64,000 nt of DNA from Patescibacteria group bacterium (GTDB lineage: Bacteria > Patescibacteriota > Patescibacteriia > Patescibacteriales > Patescibacteriaceae): the NCBI GenBank assembly GCA_030583705.1, contig CP129471.1, forward strand, positions 486,506 through 550,505, read 5' to 3'. The position numbers and the translations under genes were made by a program. Under the pieces are notes generated by a model. The model was given only the letters and a program-made list of their open reading frames with translations, was not told the origin of the DNA and did not search any database. Shown here piece by piece: positions 49,130-57,179 of this stretch (position 1 is its first letter; each line of letters opens with the position of its first letter).

Positions 49130-51223
49130 TTAATTTTCAAGTGGCCTGTCTGGCTTAATCTGCCAATGATTAATTAAGAAGTCTGTTACCTCTTTAGCTA
49201 AAGGTACCACTGTGCTTTCCGCATAAATAGCCGAACGAGGCTTAGAGAACTGGGTAAGGATAACAAATTTAGGATCAGAGGCTGGTACAATCCCTATAAA
49301 GGTATGATCATAGTGTCCACTGTAGCCACGAGTAGAGGCGGAAGCTACCTGAGCCGTACCGGTCTTACCAGCAATATAATAACCCGGTGTTTGGATTCTT
49401 TTTGAGTGCCCTTTCTCCACTACGTTAACCAATATACCATTTAAAAGAGCAGCTGTTCTTTCGCTAATTACTCTAGGTTGTTCTGGTATTGGGGTAATAA
49501 AGCGTTCGCCTTCAGCAGAAATTATTTCTTTAACCAAATAGGGTTTAGGTAATTTTCCGCCATTAGCGATAACAGCATATGACATAACCATTTGTAAAGG
49601 GGTAACCGTTAAACCTTGCCCGAAGCTGGCAGTAGCGGCTGAAATCTCGGTAACTTGTTTTCCGGTAATACTCTTGATATTACCTTCTCCCTCTCCCTGG
49701 AGTTCAATCCCCGTCTTTTCTCCAAAACCGAATTTCTTAACATAATCCGCAAAAACTGCCGGACCAACTTGTTGCATAGCGTAAATAGCCCCGGTATTTA
49801 AAGACTGCTCTAAAACCTTATTCATATCAACTAGCCCATGCCCCCCTTTTTGGGCAAAGTCCGAGTTACGAATTGGACGATGCCAACCAGGAATCATAAT
49901 TTGCCCATGATCAACATAAGTGCTAGCAGGCGTTACTTTTTCCTGATCAAGAGCAGCTGCCATGGTAATGGCCTTAAAAACCGAACCAGGCTCATACTGA
50001 TTAAAAACTCCGGGATTGTTAAAGACTTGAATATTTTTGGTTTTTTCATAAGTATTTGGATCAAAGTCCGGTGAACCGCACATAACTAAAATCGCTCCGG
50101 TCTTGGGGTCAACCACAATCACACTACCATTATCTGCGCCATGCCTTAAACGAGATTCATTAAGCATCCGGCAAGTATTGGCTTGCGCCAAGCGATCTAT
50201 GGTTAAAACCAAACTGTCTCCGTCTTTTTTCCTAAGATGTTGGCGGTTGTTAACAATAACCGTTCTTCCACTACCTCGCTCCGAACTAACCGAACCATAT
50301 TCCCCAAAAAGACGGTTATCAAAAAATCCTTCAAGGCCATAACGACCGCGTTGTTCGTCGGTATCATAACTGGTAAAGCCCAAAATATGCGAACCAAGGT
50401 TAAGCTCGGGATAGAAACGCTGAGGCATTAGATGAAAACCAAATTGCGGCAAAAGAGGTTTTCTGGCATCAAAAAAACCCTCCATAGTCATCCGCCCACT
50501 CTTTATTTCAAACTTCTCCGGTTCAATATAATTATCTTCATCACTTAGCATAAAAGAATAGAATCTTTTAAGATCATCTAAAGAAATCTTTCTTTCAACC
50601 ATTCTGAACTGACTTCTTGGTTTATCTAAATTTTGCCGATACTTTTCAAGCTCCTCGGCTTTTTTTTCTTCAAAAAGCTGTTCTCTTCTCAGGTTTTCAA
50701 TCTCAAGGTAAGTTGAATCTCTCCACAAAGCCTCTTCTTCCGCTCGCAGTCTTATTTCATGGGCCTCTCTTTCTTCTTCCGGTAAAGACCCAAGCTCCAG
50801 TAATTTAGCATCTAAACCACCAAAGCGTTCTCGACGTAAAATTTCTTCAACCTCTTTTTTAACATCTTCTTCTTTAAAAAATGTAAAAAGTTTTTCAGAG
50901 GTTTGCTCCAAATCTTCAATAAAGATCGGGACAGCAAAAAGTAAGGCAAAGTCTTTGTTAATCGCCACTGGATAAACATTTTCCGAAGATTCGTAATAGT
51001 TTTCCTGTAACAAAATCTTACCTCTTTCTGGGATAATAATTTGAGATTGACTATGAGCGGCTTGCGCCATTACACTATATTGTTCATGGTGTATAATCTG
51101 CAATTGAGCCAAGCGAACTGCTAAAAAAGCGAACAATAAAAAAATGCCCGCCGAGATAATCGTCATCCGACGACTTTCAACGACGGGCAAACTTTTAGCG
51201 CGACGGCTAGAGAAACGATTCAT
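49130..51223 (-). CDS. ftsI: Peptidoglycan transpeptidase FtsI/PBP2-type
   Basis: 697 aa. N-terminal anchor helix (about 20-42), non-catalytic dimerisation domain and penicillin-binding transpeptidase domain with SVFK (Ser414 nucleophile, Lys417), SLN (474-476) and KTGTAQ (from Lys620). It crosslinks septal or elongation peptidoglycan. Residues about 110-205 form an extra, highly charged coiled-coil insertion (EEILRRERFGG, RLRAEEEALW, LFEEKKAEELEKY) within the N-terminal domain, not usual for FtsI. Its position after ftsL (4 nt gap) and rsmH in a dcw cluster supports FtsI over PBP2. ATG start without Shine-Dalgarno. Confidence 0.93.
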   Translation of the reverse strand: MNRFSSRRAKSLPVVESRRMTIISAGIFLLFAFLAVRLAQLQIIHHEQYSVMAQAAHSQSQIIIPERGKILLQENYYESSENVYPVAINKDFALLFAVPIFIEDLEQTSEKLFTFFKEEDVKKEVEEILRRERFGGLDAKLLELGSLPEEEREAHEIRLRAEEEALWRDSTYLEIENLRREQLFEEKKAEELEKYRQNLDKPRSQFRMVERKISLDDLKRFYSFMLSDEDNYIEPEKFEIKSGRMTMEGFFDARKPLLPQFGFHLMPQRFYPELNLGSHILGFTSYDTDEQRGRYGLEGFFDNRLFGEYGSVSSERGSGRTVIVNNRQHLRKKDGDSLVLTIDRLAQANTCRMLNESRLRHGADNGSVIVVDPKTGAILVMCGSPDFDPNTYEKTKNIQVFNNPGVFNQYEPGSVFKAITMAAALDQEKVTPASTYVDHGQIMIPGWHRPIRNSDFAQKGGHGLVDMNKVLEQSLNTGAIYAMQQVGPAVFADYVKKFGFGEKTGIELQGEGEGNIKSITGKQVTEISAATASFGQGLTVTPLQMVMSYAVIANGGKLPKPYLVKEIISAEGERFITPIPEQPRVISERTAALLNGILVNVVEKGHSKRIQTPGYYIAGKTGTAQVASASTRGYSGHYDHTFIGIVPASDPKFVILTQFSKPRSAIYAESTVVPLAKEVTDFLINHWQIKPDRPLEN

Positions 51224-51227
51224 AGTT

Positions 51228-51539
51228 TTAACGCTGAGCCAATAAGACGCTGTCTGATAGATAATTAATATGTGAGGTCGGTACCAGTCTTAATTGACTA
51301 AGCCGCTGATTAAGATTACGAGTAGAAGCCAGATCAACCATGCGACTTTCCATGTCTTGTTTAGCGAATAAAAGACTGTCATGACTAAGTTTAAGATCTC
51401 TTAGCTCAAAGCCTTTAACGGACAAACTGTTAACGGTGATAAAATAAGCAACAGATGATATAACCACAGCAATAATTAAACAAAGATTAATAACCGAAAA
51501 AAGGGAAGAAAATTTATTGGTTGAATTAGAGTTATTCAT
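51228..51539 (-). CDS. ftsL: FtsL-like cell division protein
   Basis: 103 aa. One transmembrane helix (about 14-36, VINLCLIIAVVISSVAYFITV), then a coiled-coil segment (ELRDLKLSHDSLLFAKQDMESRM). Sequence conservation in FtsL is low; the assignment rests on topology, length and position between rsmH and ftsI, the classical place of ftsL in dcw clusters. It would bridge the division site with FtsB/FtsQ and activate FtsI. The 4-nt gap to ftsI implies co-translation. ATG start, no Shine-Dalgarno. Confidence 0.8.
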   Translation of the reverse strand: MNNSNSTNKFSSLFSVINLCLIIAVVISSVAYFITVNSLSVKGFELRDLKLSHDSLLFAKQDMESRMVDLASTRNLNQRLSQLRLVPTSHINYLSDSVLLAQR

Positions 51540-51622
51540 AAGCTTTATTTAATCTTTTTGAGCCTTGGCTCTTTTAATTTTTATTTAATGATTAATTAAT
51601 AACTAATTTATTCCCAATGGGA

Positions 51623-52567
51623 CTATAGCTTCATAGCCGCTCTAAGCTTAGCGCTCCTAGCTCTGGGATTTTGTTCTATTTCTTCATCTGAAGCTGTAAT
51701 CGGTTTTTTGGTAATAATCCTTAAAGTGGCTTTATGACCACAACGACAATCTGGTGTTTCTTTTGAACAAAGACAGTCTTTGGCTTCTTGTTTGAAAAAG
51801 TTTTTAACCACTCTATCTTCCAAACTATGGAAACTTACCACCGCCAATCTACCTCCTGGGGCCATAATCGGCCAAGCGCTTTTAAGGGCTATCTCCAGAT
51901 TATCCAATTCACGATTAGTAGCCATACGCAAAGCCTGAAAAGTACGAGTGGCAAAATGGATTCTTCCGTGCTTATATTTAGACGGAACAGCTTGGGCCAC
52001 AGCTTCAACCAATCTAGCCGTATCTTTAATCGGCTCTTCTCGGCGTAACTTATCTATGGAACGAGCAATCCTTAGAGCAAAACGCTCCTCCCCGTACTGT
52101 CTGATTATCTCAGCCAAAGCAGGGACGGGCGTCCGGTTGACAATTCGCTCGGTGGCACCCTTTGGTACCAGTGAACCAAAAGCCATATCTAACGGACCAG
52201 CCGACTGAAAAGAAAATCCGCGATCCCTGTCTTGGAGTTGAGCTGATGATAAACCCAGATCAAAGACAAGACAATCGAGCTGAACTTTTTCTCCGAAAGT
52301 TTGGCGGCAAATTGCCACAAGATCTTTAAAGTTGGCATGATTAATAAATATATTACCGACGCCATTTTCGGTAATTTTTAATTTGGCGTTTTCAATGGCA
52401 ATTTCATCCGCATCAAGGGCTAACACTTTGCCTTTTTTCCCGACTTTATCAGCCAGAGCAAAAGTGTATCCCCCACCACCCAAGGTGGCGTCCAAAACCG
52501 TATCGCCGGGTCGCGGATAAAGTACGGACAAAACTTCTGTCAATAAAACCGGCGTATGTTGGTACAT
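51623..52567 (-). CDS. rsmH: 16S rRNA (cytosine(1402)-N4)-methyltransferase
   Basis: 314 aa SAM-dependent methyltransferase (MraW). YQHTPVLLTEVLSVL at the N-terminus, SAM motif LDATLGGGGYT, LDADEIAI, DCLVFDLGLSSAQLQD with DRGFSFQ, HGRIHFATRTFQALRMATN and the C-terminal AVVSFHSLEDRVVK. All are textbook RsmH motifs. It lies between mraZ and ftsL. In the 75-nt gap to mraZ, a 7-bp unit AAATTTC is repeated in tandem three times. ATG start without Shine-Dalgarno. Confidence 0.97.
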   Translation of the reverse strand: MYQHTPVLLTEVLSVLYPRPGDTVLDATLGGGGYTFALADKVGKKGKVLALDADEIAIENAKLKITENGVGNIFINHANFKDLVAICRQTFGEKVQLDCLVFDLGLSSAQLQDRDRGFSFQSAGPLDMAFGSLVPKGATERIVNRTPVPALAEIIRQYGEERFALRIARSIDKLRREEPIKDTARLVEAVAQAVPSKYKHGRIHFATRTFQALRMATNRELDNLEIALKSAWPIMAPGGRLAVVSFHSLEDRVVKNFFKQEAKDCLCSKETPDCRCGHKATLRIITKKPITASDEEIEQNPRARSAKLRAAMKL

Positions 52568-52642
52568 GGGATGACTGCCTTAAATTTCAAATTTCAAATT
52601 TCAAATAATCTTGAAATTTAGAGTCTGAAATTAAAAGAATTG

Positions 52643-53071
52643 TTAATTTATCTCGCCTAAAGTTTCAGCGATTTCGTTACTCTGTTTTTCGGTTTGCTCT
52701 TTAAGCTTATTCCATTCACTCTCGTTCCAGATTTCCAAACGGTTATATAAACCAGCCACTACCGCCTTTTTCGCTAAACCGGCAAACAACCTTAAATATT
52801 CTGGTACAGTAATCCTACCCTGGTTATCAAAATCAACCTCCATGGCTCCGGCCAGGATAAAACGGGAAAGCTGTCTGTCTTTGGTTTTGTTAAAAGGCAA
52901 AGCCGCGATCTTTTCCGCTAAAATCTTCCATTCTTTTTTCGGATAAATAACCAAACAGTTATCTAACCCTCTGGTTACTACCGCTCCACCACGTAAAAGC
53001 TGGCGGAACTTGGCTGGTACAGCCACCCGACCCTTCTCGTCAACAGTGTGATTGTATTCCCCGATAAACAT
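52643..53071 (-). CDS. mraZ: Transcriptional regulator MraZ
   Basis: 142 aa with two AbrB-like MraZ halves: FIGEYNHTVDEKGRVAVPAKFR and VDFDNQGRITVPEYLRLFAGL. MraZ binds repeated GTGGG-type boxes in its own promoter and controls the dcw cluster; such boxes lie at 53112-53140, immediately downstream of the transcription start, consistent with autoregulation. It is first of mraZ-rsmH-ftsL-ftsI-murF. ATG start without Shine-Dalgarno; leader about 73 nt. Confidence 0.97.
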   Translation of the reverse strand: MFIGEYNHTVDEKGRVAVPAKFRQLLRGGAVVTRGLDNCLVIYPKKEWKILAEKIAALPFNKTKDRQLSRFILAGAMEVDFDNQGRITVPEYLRLFAGLAKKAVVAGLYNRLEIWNESEWNKLKEQTEKQSNEIAETLGEIN

Positions 53072-53111
53072 GAAAGTTTAAGTTATAAGGGCTAAAACGG
53101 TTATGCAGAGG

Positions 53112-53140
53112 TTATCCACACAATTCCCCACTTTCCCCCT
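53112..53140 (-). promoter_or_regulatory. MraZ-box array
   Basis: On the minus strand three G-rich boxes in a row: GGGGGA, TGGGGA and TGTGGA, with 9 and 10 bp periodicity. They begin about 4 bp after the predicted transcription start. Spacing and content fit known MraZ operators. Confidence 0.7.
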
Positions 53141-53150
53141 CTAATATGTA

Positions 53151-53179
53151 ATTATACACCATTTAAGACCACTGGTCAA
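53151..53179 (-). promoter_or_regulatory. Promoter of the dcw cluster (mraZ)
   Basis: TTGACC (53174-53179) - 17 bp - TATAAT (53151-53156) on the minus strand. A near-consensus sigma-70 promoter; start about 53144. Confidence 0.82.
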
Positions 53180-53234
53180 CGGATATGGGTCAAGTAATAT
53201 TTTCTCCAATAAAAATAAGGCTTTTTGTAAAAAG

Positions 53235-53269
53235 ATAATAAAAAATCTGCCAGTTATACACAGGCAGAT
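53235..53269 (-). terminator. Terminator downstream of the TsaB-like gene
   Basis: ATCTGCC / GGCAGAT stem (53245-53251, 53263-53269), 11-nt loop, followed on the minus strand by TTTTTATTA. It separates the TsaB-like gene from the mraZ promoter. Confidence 0.78.
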
Positions 53270-53317
53270 AAATGATAATAGGGATCTTAAAAAAGAAAAA
53301 CTCCTTTAAGGTGTGGA

Positions 53318-53686
53318 TTAAGCTCTACGTTTAAGAGTAACGCTCGGTGGTCTGTCATAACCGGGCTTAACTAAAGAAAAATCATTAATTTTCAAGGCTT
53401 TTCCGTGGCTAGGTTTAACAGGTATACCCAAAGCATAGCCTAAAGCATTAGCCGTAACCACCCCGATCCTTAAAGAGGTAAAACCAGAACCAGAGTTCTC
53501 CACTATAATGGATTCTATATCGGATAATGAAAAACCTTTTTTCTTTAAGCTTTTATCCAAAAGGGGCAAAAGCTTTTCGGCTTGGCTTTTAAGAGCTTTA
53601 ACGGATAAATCTGCTAAAACAACCTTATTGTCCATAAGCTTGATATTTATAACATCATTTAAAACAGTATTGATATATAACTTCAT
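53318..53686 (-). CDS. tsaB: Short TsaB-like protein (tRNA t6A modification)
   Basis: 122 aa. KLYINTVLNDVINIKLMDN, LLPLLDKSLKKKGFSLSDIE and SGSGFTSLRIGVVTANALGYALG match the N-terminal half of TsaB, where the hallmark is GPGSFTGLRIG. Full TsaB is about 220-230 aa, so only the first ASKHA subdomain is present; the end (PPSVTLKRRA) is not an obvious frameshift. TsaB partners TsaD in threonylcarbamoyl transfer to A37 of ANN-decoding tRNAs and uses mainly this half for dimerisation, so a short version may suffice. TATAAT lies about 8 nt before the ATG, suggesting a leaderless message. Confidence 0.8.
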   Translation of the reverse strand: MKLYINTVLNDVINIKLMDNKVVLADLSVKALKSQAEKLLPLLDKSLKKKGFSLSDIESIIVENSGSGFTSLRIGVVTANALGYALGIPVKPSHGKALKINDFSLVKPGYDRPPSVTLKRRA

Positions 53687-53714
53687 ATAAAGACATTATA
53701 CAGCACTAAGGAAA

Positions 53715-53746
53715 AATAAAAAACCCCGATTTTAATAAACCGGGGT
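53715..53746 (-). terminator. Terminator of the two-gene secreted cassette
   Basis: ACCCCG / CGGGGT stem (53723-53728, 53741-53746), followed on the minus strand by TTTTTTATTTTT. An outer inverted repeat CAGCAC / GTGCTG (53701-53706, 53752-53757) encloses it. Confidence 0.78.
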
Positions 53747-53766
53747 ATATTGTGCTGAAAGAACGA

Positions 53767-54927
53767 TTAGAAAGCTTTGTAGGCGGTTATACTAACCCCC
53801 CTTCCACCAAGTTCAAGTACTCTCACTTCGAGTACACCCTGACTTTGGTTATAAGCCACGGAATGTTGTATGGTTGCCCAAACAACATTTGATCCCCAGT
53901 TTCGTCCATATTTAATTTGGACTATACCGGAAGTTGGTAAGGAGTTTTTATGTATTCGCACTAACCACCAGTCCGGAAATCCTGGAGCGGTAGAATTATT
54001 GTTCAGTGTTTGCGGAGAATTCAAGCCAGTAATACTATTGACTTGAAAAACCGAAGTATGCGGAGTCGTTAATCTGTCTTTATTGAGAAAGATTTTAACA
54101 GTATCCCCGTTAAGAGATATGTCAAATCTCGCGACAGGACTGGCTCCTACATCACCTGTCATTCCTGGCAAATTTGTCGGATCACCTGATATAGTATGCG
54201 CTATACCATTGACCCACTTAACACAAAGCTTTGACTCTGCCTGTACCCAATAGGCAGACGACCAATGTGGAGGGTTCGGTGCCATCCAGGCATAACAGTT
54301 TGCGGGAAAATTGCCTCCGTAGGCAAATTTCCTAATCTGGTTGTTAGATACTAATTCCCAGTAAACATAGTAACTATGTCCATTAATAATTGTATCCCTA
54401 ACAAGATTTAAAGGAAACCAACCCGCTACTTCCGAAAAGACGATAAACGGTGCTGTAGGAGTACATACTATTTCCACAGCTTCTTTTAAGTTAGCATAGC
54501 CGACATACCATTCGTTGCCTATCTGGGTTCCAGGCAGTCCAATGAAAAGTGGTTTTGAAGCACCGACTCCTGGACTATAGACATAAATTACTCTGCAGTA
54601 ATTATATGTCTGACCAGTGGTTTGAACTGTTAAACAAATATTGTAAGCTCCAGTTGAATTGTATTTTTTAGATACAACCCTACCGGTATCAGTAGTGCCG
54701 TCTCCAAACGTCCATGTATAACTTATGATATTTTGGAGGTTGGTTATAGCCGACAATAGACCTAATTGTCCCGCGGCTAAACTATCGTTAAGTGAACCAC
54801 CTGACGGACTAGTCAATGTAAAATTGACTTCATTTCCACCGGATGGAGGTGCTGCGGGGTTTTCAAACTTCTCACAGCCAAAAATTAAGACTGTAAGAAG
54901 TAGTGGTACTAAAATTAATTTTTTCAT
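53767..54927 (-). CDS. Lipoprotein with PKD domain
   Basis: 386 aa. Lipoprotein signal peptide KKLILVPLLLTVLIFGC (Cys18), then Pro/Ser/Gly-rich linker and a PKD-type fold with YTWTFGDGTTDTG (about 70-82). The remaining 270 residues are rich in Trp, Tyr, Asn and Gly, extracytoplasmic, with no recognised catalytic motif. It would be lipid-anchored outside the membrane, perhaps in adhesion. Hand counts of two 60-base lines within the gene give 47% and 52% G+C, higher than most neighbours look, so transfer is possible. It is second in a cassette with the gene at 54964-55737. Confidence 0.78.
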   Translation of the reverse strand: MKKLILVPLLLTVLIFGCEKFENPAAPPSGGNEVNFTLTSPSGGSLNDSLAAGQLGLLSAITNLQNIISYTWTFGDGTTDTGRVVSKKYNSTGAYNICLTVQTTGQTYNYCRVIYVYSPGVGASKPLFIGLPGTQIGNEWYVGYANLKEAVEIVCTPTAPFIVFSEVAGWFPLNLVRDTIINGHSYYVYWELVSNNQIRKFAYGGNFPANCYAWMAPNPPHWSSAYWVQAESKLCVKWVNGIAHTISGDPTNLPGMTGDVGASPVARFDISLNGDTVKIFLNKDRLTTPHTSVFQVNSITGLNSPQTLNNNSTAPGFPDWWLVRIHKNSLPTSGIVQIKYGRNWGSNVVWATIQHSVAYNQSQGVLEVRVLELGGRGVSITAYKAF

Positions 54928-54963
54928 GATGTTTTTGTTTTGGTTTTTGTTTTTAAAATTTTT

Positions 54964-55737
54964 TTAATCAGGAACAGGTATCATGAACCCGTCCTTTTTG
55001 GTATTCCAATATTGAACCTTTTCGACTCTCAATGCAGGCCAAACTATGTCTCCGGAACGAAGAAGAGCTCCGTAACCAAGGCCAATATAGTCTGGTTGGT
55101 CATAGTCATTTTGTTCAGGGTCAACTAAGATTTTTCCCCAACCTGAAGCATCCGTAAACACTTGATGCTGATGCTTCCAGCTGTTAGTTGAATGCATTAC
55201 AAAGTGGTACTGAAAGTCCTCTCCATAGATGGGCGTATTGTTCACCCATATAGGGACTTCCCAGTCCGCATTGTAATCGTCCCATCTCACATATTCATCC
55301 CCGTATTTACCGGGAGGAGTTGGGTTAAATTCAGACACAGAGACCATTTTACCGTCAAAAACGGCAAAATGTACGCATTTTGTATCTATATTGAAGTAGG
55401 GACTTTTTTGCATTGGTAAGTTTGCATCAGCTCTTTTAATGTCAGACCAATACATAGCAATAATGCGATTATATGATCTAAACTTAAATTCATAAAGCCC
55501 GTTTCCATCGGAATCATAAATGAGAATTTCTTCCCAACCTGATCCGTCAGGTTTTGGTTGCAGATCTGAGGCTGCATATGGAGTCTTGTACCTTTTGGGC
55601 ACAGCCAACTCCAACACATATTCATACATACCGATTTCCGGAAGGTATGTTGACGACTTTAATTCCTGCGCTTCAGAACGAGGTGCAAAGAATAAAATCA
55701 TCAAGAAAGCAAAAAACAACAAAGTTAGTTTTTTCAT
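54964..55737 (-). CDS. Secreted protein of unknown function
   Basis: 257 aa. Signal peptide KKLTLLFFAFLMILFFAPRSEAQ; the mature protein is rich in aromatic and acidic residues (WEEILIYDSDGNGLYEFKF, MYWSDIKRADANL, PDYIGLGYGALLRSGD) and probably all beta. DSDGNGLYEF resembles a calcium-binding loop. I do not recognise the family. Its own promoter lies at 55827-55855, with a hairpin at the very 5' end of the transcript, and the PKD lipoprotein gene follows after 36 nt. The strong promoter, the terminator at 53715 and the shared signal-peptide style make the two genes look like one cassette. Confidence 0.72.
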   Translation of the reverse strand: MKKLTLLFFAFLMILFFAPRSEAQELKSSTYLPEIGMYEYVLELAVPKRYKTPYAASDLQPKPDGSGWEEILIYDSDGNGLYEFKFRSYNRIIAMYWSDIKRADANLPMQKSPYFNIDTKCVHFAVFDGKMVSVSEFNPTPPGKYGDEYVRWDDYNADWEVPIWVNNTPIYGEDFQYHFVMHSTNSWKHQHQVFTDASGWGKILVDPEQNDYDQPDYIGLGYGALLRSGDIVWPALRVEKVQYWNTKKDGFMIPVPD

Positions 55738-55803
55738 CTTATATTTTTTAATTTTTTGGGTTTATTTTTTAAAAAACTTCTCTGAAATAATTTTCAGATA
55801 TCG

Positions 55804-55825
55804 CCTCGGAAAGGTTTTTCCGAAG
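55804..55825 (-). promoter_or_regulatory. 5'-terminal hairpin of the secreted-protein transcript
   Basis: CTTCGGAAA / TTTCCGAGG on the minus strand (9 bp, one G-T), at or within a few bases of the predicted start near 55820. Such 5' hairpins usually stabilise mRNA. Confidence 0.5.
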
Positions 55826-55826
55826 C

Positions 55827-55855
55827 ATTATCTGTAAACAATTTGGTGTTGTTAA
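55827..55855 (-). promoter_or_regulatory. Promoter of the two-gene secreted cassette
   Basis: TTAACA (55850-55855) - 17 bp - GATAAT (55827-55832) on the minus strand, five of six matches each. The -35 overlaps the stop codon of the upstream glycosyltransferase gene. Confidence 0.65.
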
Positions 55856-57015
55856 GCTGTCTTAACCTTAGTGGAATTGTTAAGTTCTGCTTTCGGGGTT
55901 TTTTTACCCAATAAAACTTCTTTATAAACACTGTTAATCTTGGCGGCAATATCTTCCCAGTTATAATAATTAGCTACTCTTTCTCTAGCTAATAATCCCT
56001 TGGTTTGTAATTCTTCTTCATTGGCTAAAATATTATTAAGTTTGGCAACTAAATCATTAACATCTCTATTCTTAAAAGAAAATCCTGCCTCAGCTACCAC
56101 CTCGGCATTTTCCGGAATATCGCTCACCAAAACCGCCTTACGTCTGGCCATGGCTTCTAAAAGCGCCAAAGAAAGTCCTTCAGACTCGGAAGGTTGAACA
56201 AAAAGACAAGCGTTCTCATATAACTGTGCTAAAGTATCTCCTGTCTGATTACCAGTAAAAATAATACGCTGATCGTCTTTGGCTAGCTCTTTAAGTTCGG
56301 CTACGTAGTCATCCGTAAAAGAACCTTCCCCGACAATCACCAAGCGCTTATCTGTTTTAATTTGTTTAAAAGCTTCAATTAGATAACCAAGGCCTTTATG
56401 TCTAATTAAGCGAGAAATCGCCACTAAGTAATTGTCTTTTTCAAGTCCCCAATCTTTAAGTAAATCATCACGACCAATTACCTCATAAAGATTAGCACCG
56501 TTGGGAATTACTTTTGGAGAAAGACCATAAGATTGTTCAACATAATCTTTCATTGATTCAGTAATAACCAAAACTTCATCGGAAAAACGACACATGAATT
56601 TTTCTCCCAAACGAAGCATAAAACGAGCTAAAGTTCCCCACTTCTGGTGCTGGTAGTCTCTACTTTGCAAAGTTGAAACAATCTTAACTTTAGGATTAAT
56701 AATTTTAGGCAACCAAGCGGTTAGAGCTGGACCAATGCTCTGGTAATGTATAACATCAACCTTCTTAAAGGCGGCATGAACAGTAGCTAAGAAAGAATGA
56801 CTAATAGCATCCAAATGTTTAGAAGGAATTGTCGGCAAACTAAGCAAAGACACTCCTTGGTAATCAAGAAGATACTTAGAGGTATAATTCGGCCTGGTGT
56901 AGACAGTAACTTCGTGTCCGTAAGAGGCTATTCTAACTGAAAGATCTTCAACATATCTTTCAACTCCGCCACCTACAGCCGGTATACCTTTTTGTCCGAT
57001 AAAAGCGATTTTCAT
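55852..57015 (-). CDS. GT4 family glycosyltransferase
   Basis: 387 aa from the ATG at 57015; a longer in-frame start 15 codons upstream only adds a hydrophobic stretch that does not align with the usual KIAFIGQKGIPAVGGGVERY opening. Donor domain: YLVAISRLIRHKGLGYLIEA, LVIVGEGSF, IIFTGNQTGDTL and the E-x7-E motif EGLSLALLE. The GIPxxGGGVE opening is typical of a GT4 subgroup in exopolysaccharide clusters. The promoter at 57099-57127 lies within an inverted repeat, suggesting regulation. It ends at the promoter of the secreted cassette. Confidence 0.88.
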   Translation of the reverse strand: MKIAFIGQKGIPAVGGGVERYVEDLSVRIASYGHEVTVYTRPNYTSKYLLDYQGVSLLSLPTIPSKHLDAISHSFLATVHAAFKKVDVIHYQSIGPALTAWLPKIINPKVKIVSTLQSRDYQHQKWGTLARFMLRLGEKFMCRFSDEVLVITESMKDYVEQSYGLSPKVIPNGANLYEVIGRDDLLKDWGLEKDNYLVAISRLIRHKGLGYLIEAFKQIKTDKRLVIVGEGSFTDDYVAELKELAKDDQRIIFTGNQTGDTLAQLYENACLFVQPSESEGLSLALLEAMARRKAVLVSDIPENAEVVAEAGFSFKNRDVNDLVAKLNNILANEEELQTKGLLARERVANYYNWEDIAAKINSVYKEVLLGKKTPKAELNNSTKVKTA

Positions 57016-57098
57016 ATAATAAAAAATTCTTAAAAAATCTTCAAATACTATTAAAAACAAATAAATAAATCGTTAAACAATTAGTTGTTTAATCGATA

Positions 57099-57127
57099 AC
57101 CTTACCACATTAAATAAAATATGTCAA
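57099..57127 (-). promoter_or_regulatory. Extended -10 promoter of the GT4 gene
   Basis: TTGACA (57122-57127) - 17 bp - TAAGGT (57099-57104) on the minus strand with TG one base before the -10. Start near 57092; the leader also contains the inverted repeat TTAAACAA / TTGTTTAA. Confidence 0.6.
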
Positions 57128-57149
57128 CATCATAAAAATATTGACATAT
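57119..57149. promoter_or_regulatory. Operator-like inverted repeat over the -35
   Basis: ATATGTCAA-N13-TTGACATAT (57119-57127, 57141-57149), 9-bp arms. One arm contains the -35 of the GT4 promoter, so a bound dimer would block RNA polymerase. No protein is implicated by sequence. Confidence 0.45.
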
Positions 57150-57159
57150 CTTAGTATAA

Positions 57160-57179
57160 AATAGCTAATATTAGCTATT
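57160..57179. repeat. 20-bp perfect palindrome at a gene end
   Basis: AATAGCTAATATTAGCTATT, overlapping the stop codon of 57178-58929. It may act as a weak AT-rich terminator on the minus strand (TTTATAC follows) or as a protein site. Confidence 0.4.

Noticed and set aside
52576-52600. AAATTTC tandem heptamers between mraZ and rsmH as a regulatory array
   Set aside because: Only three copies, very AT-rich, and no promoter nearby; chance slippage is enough.
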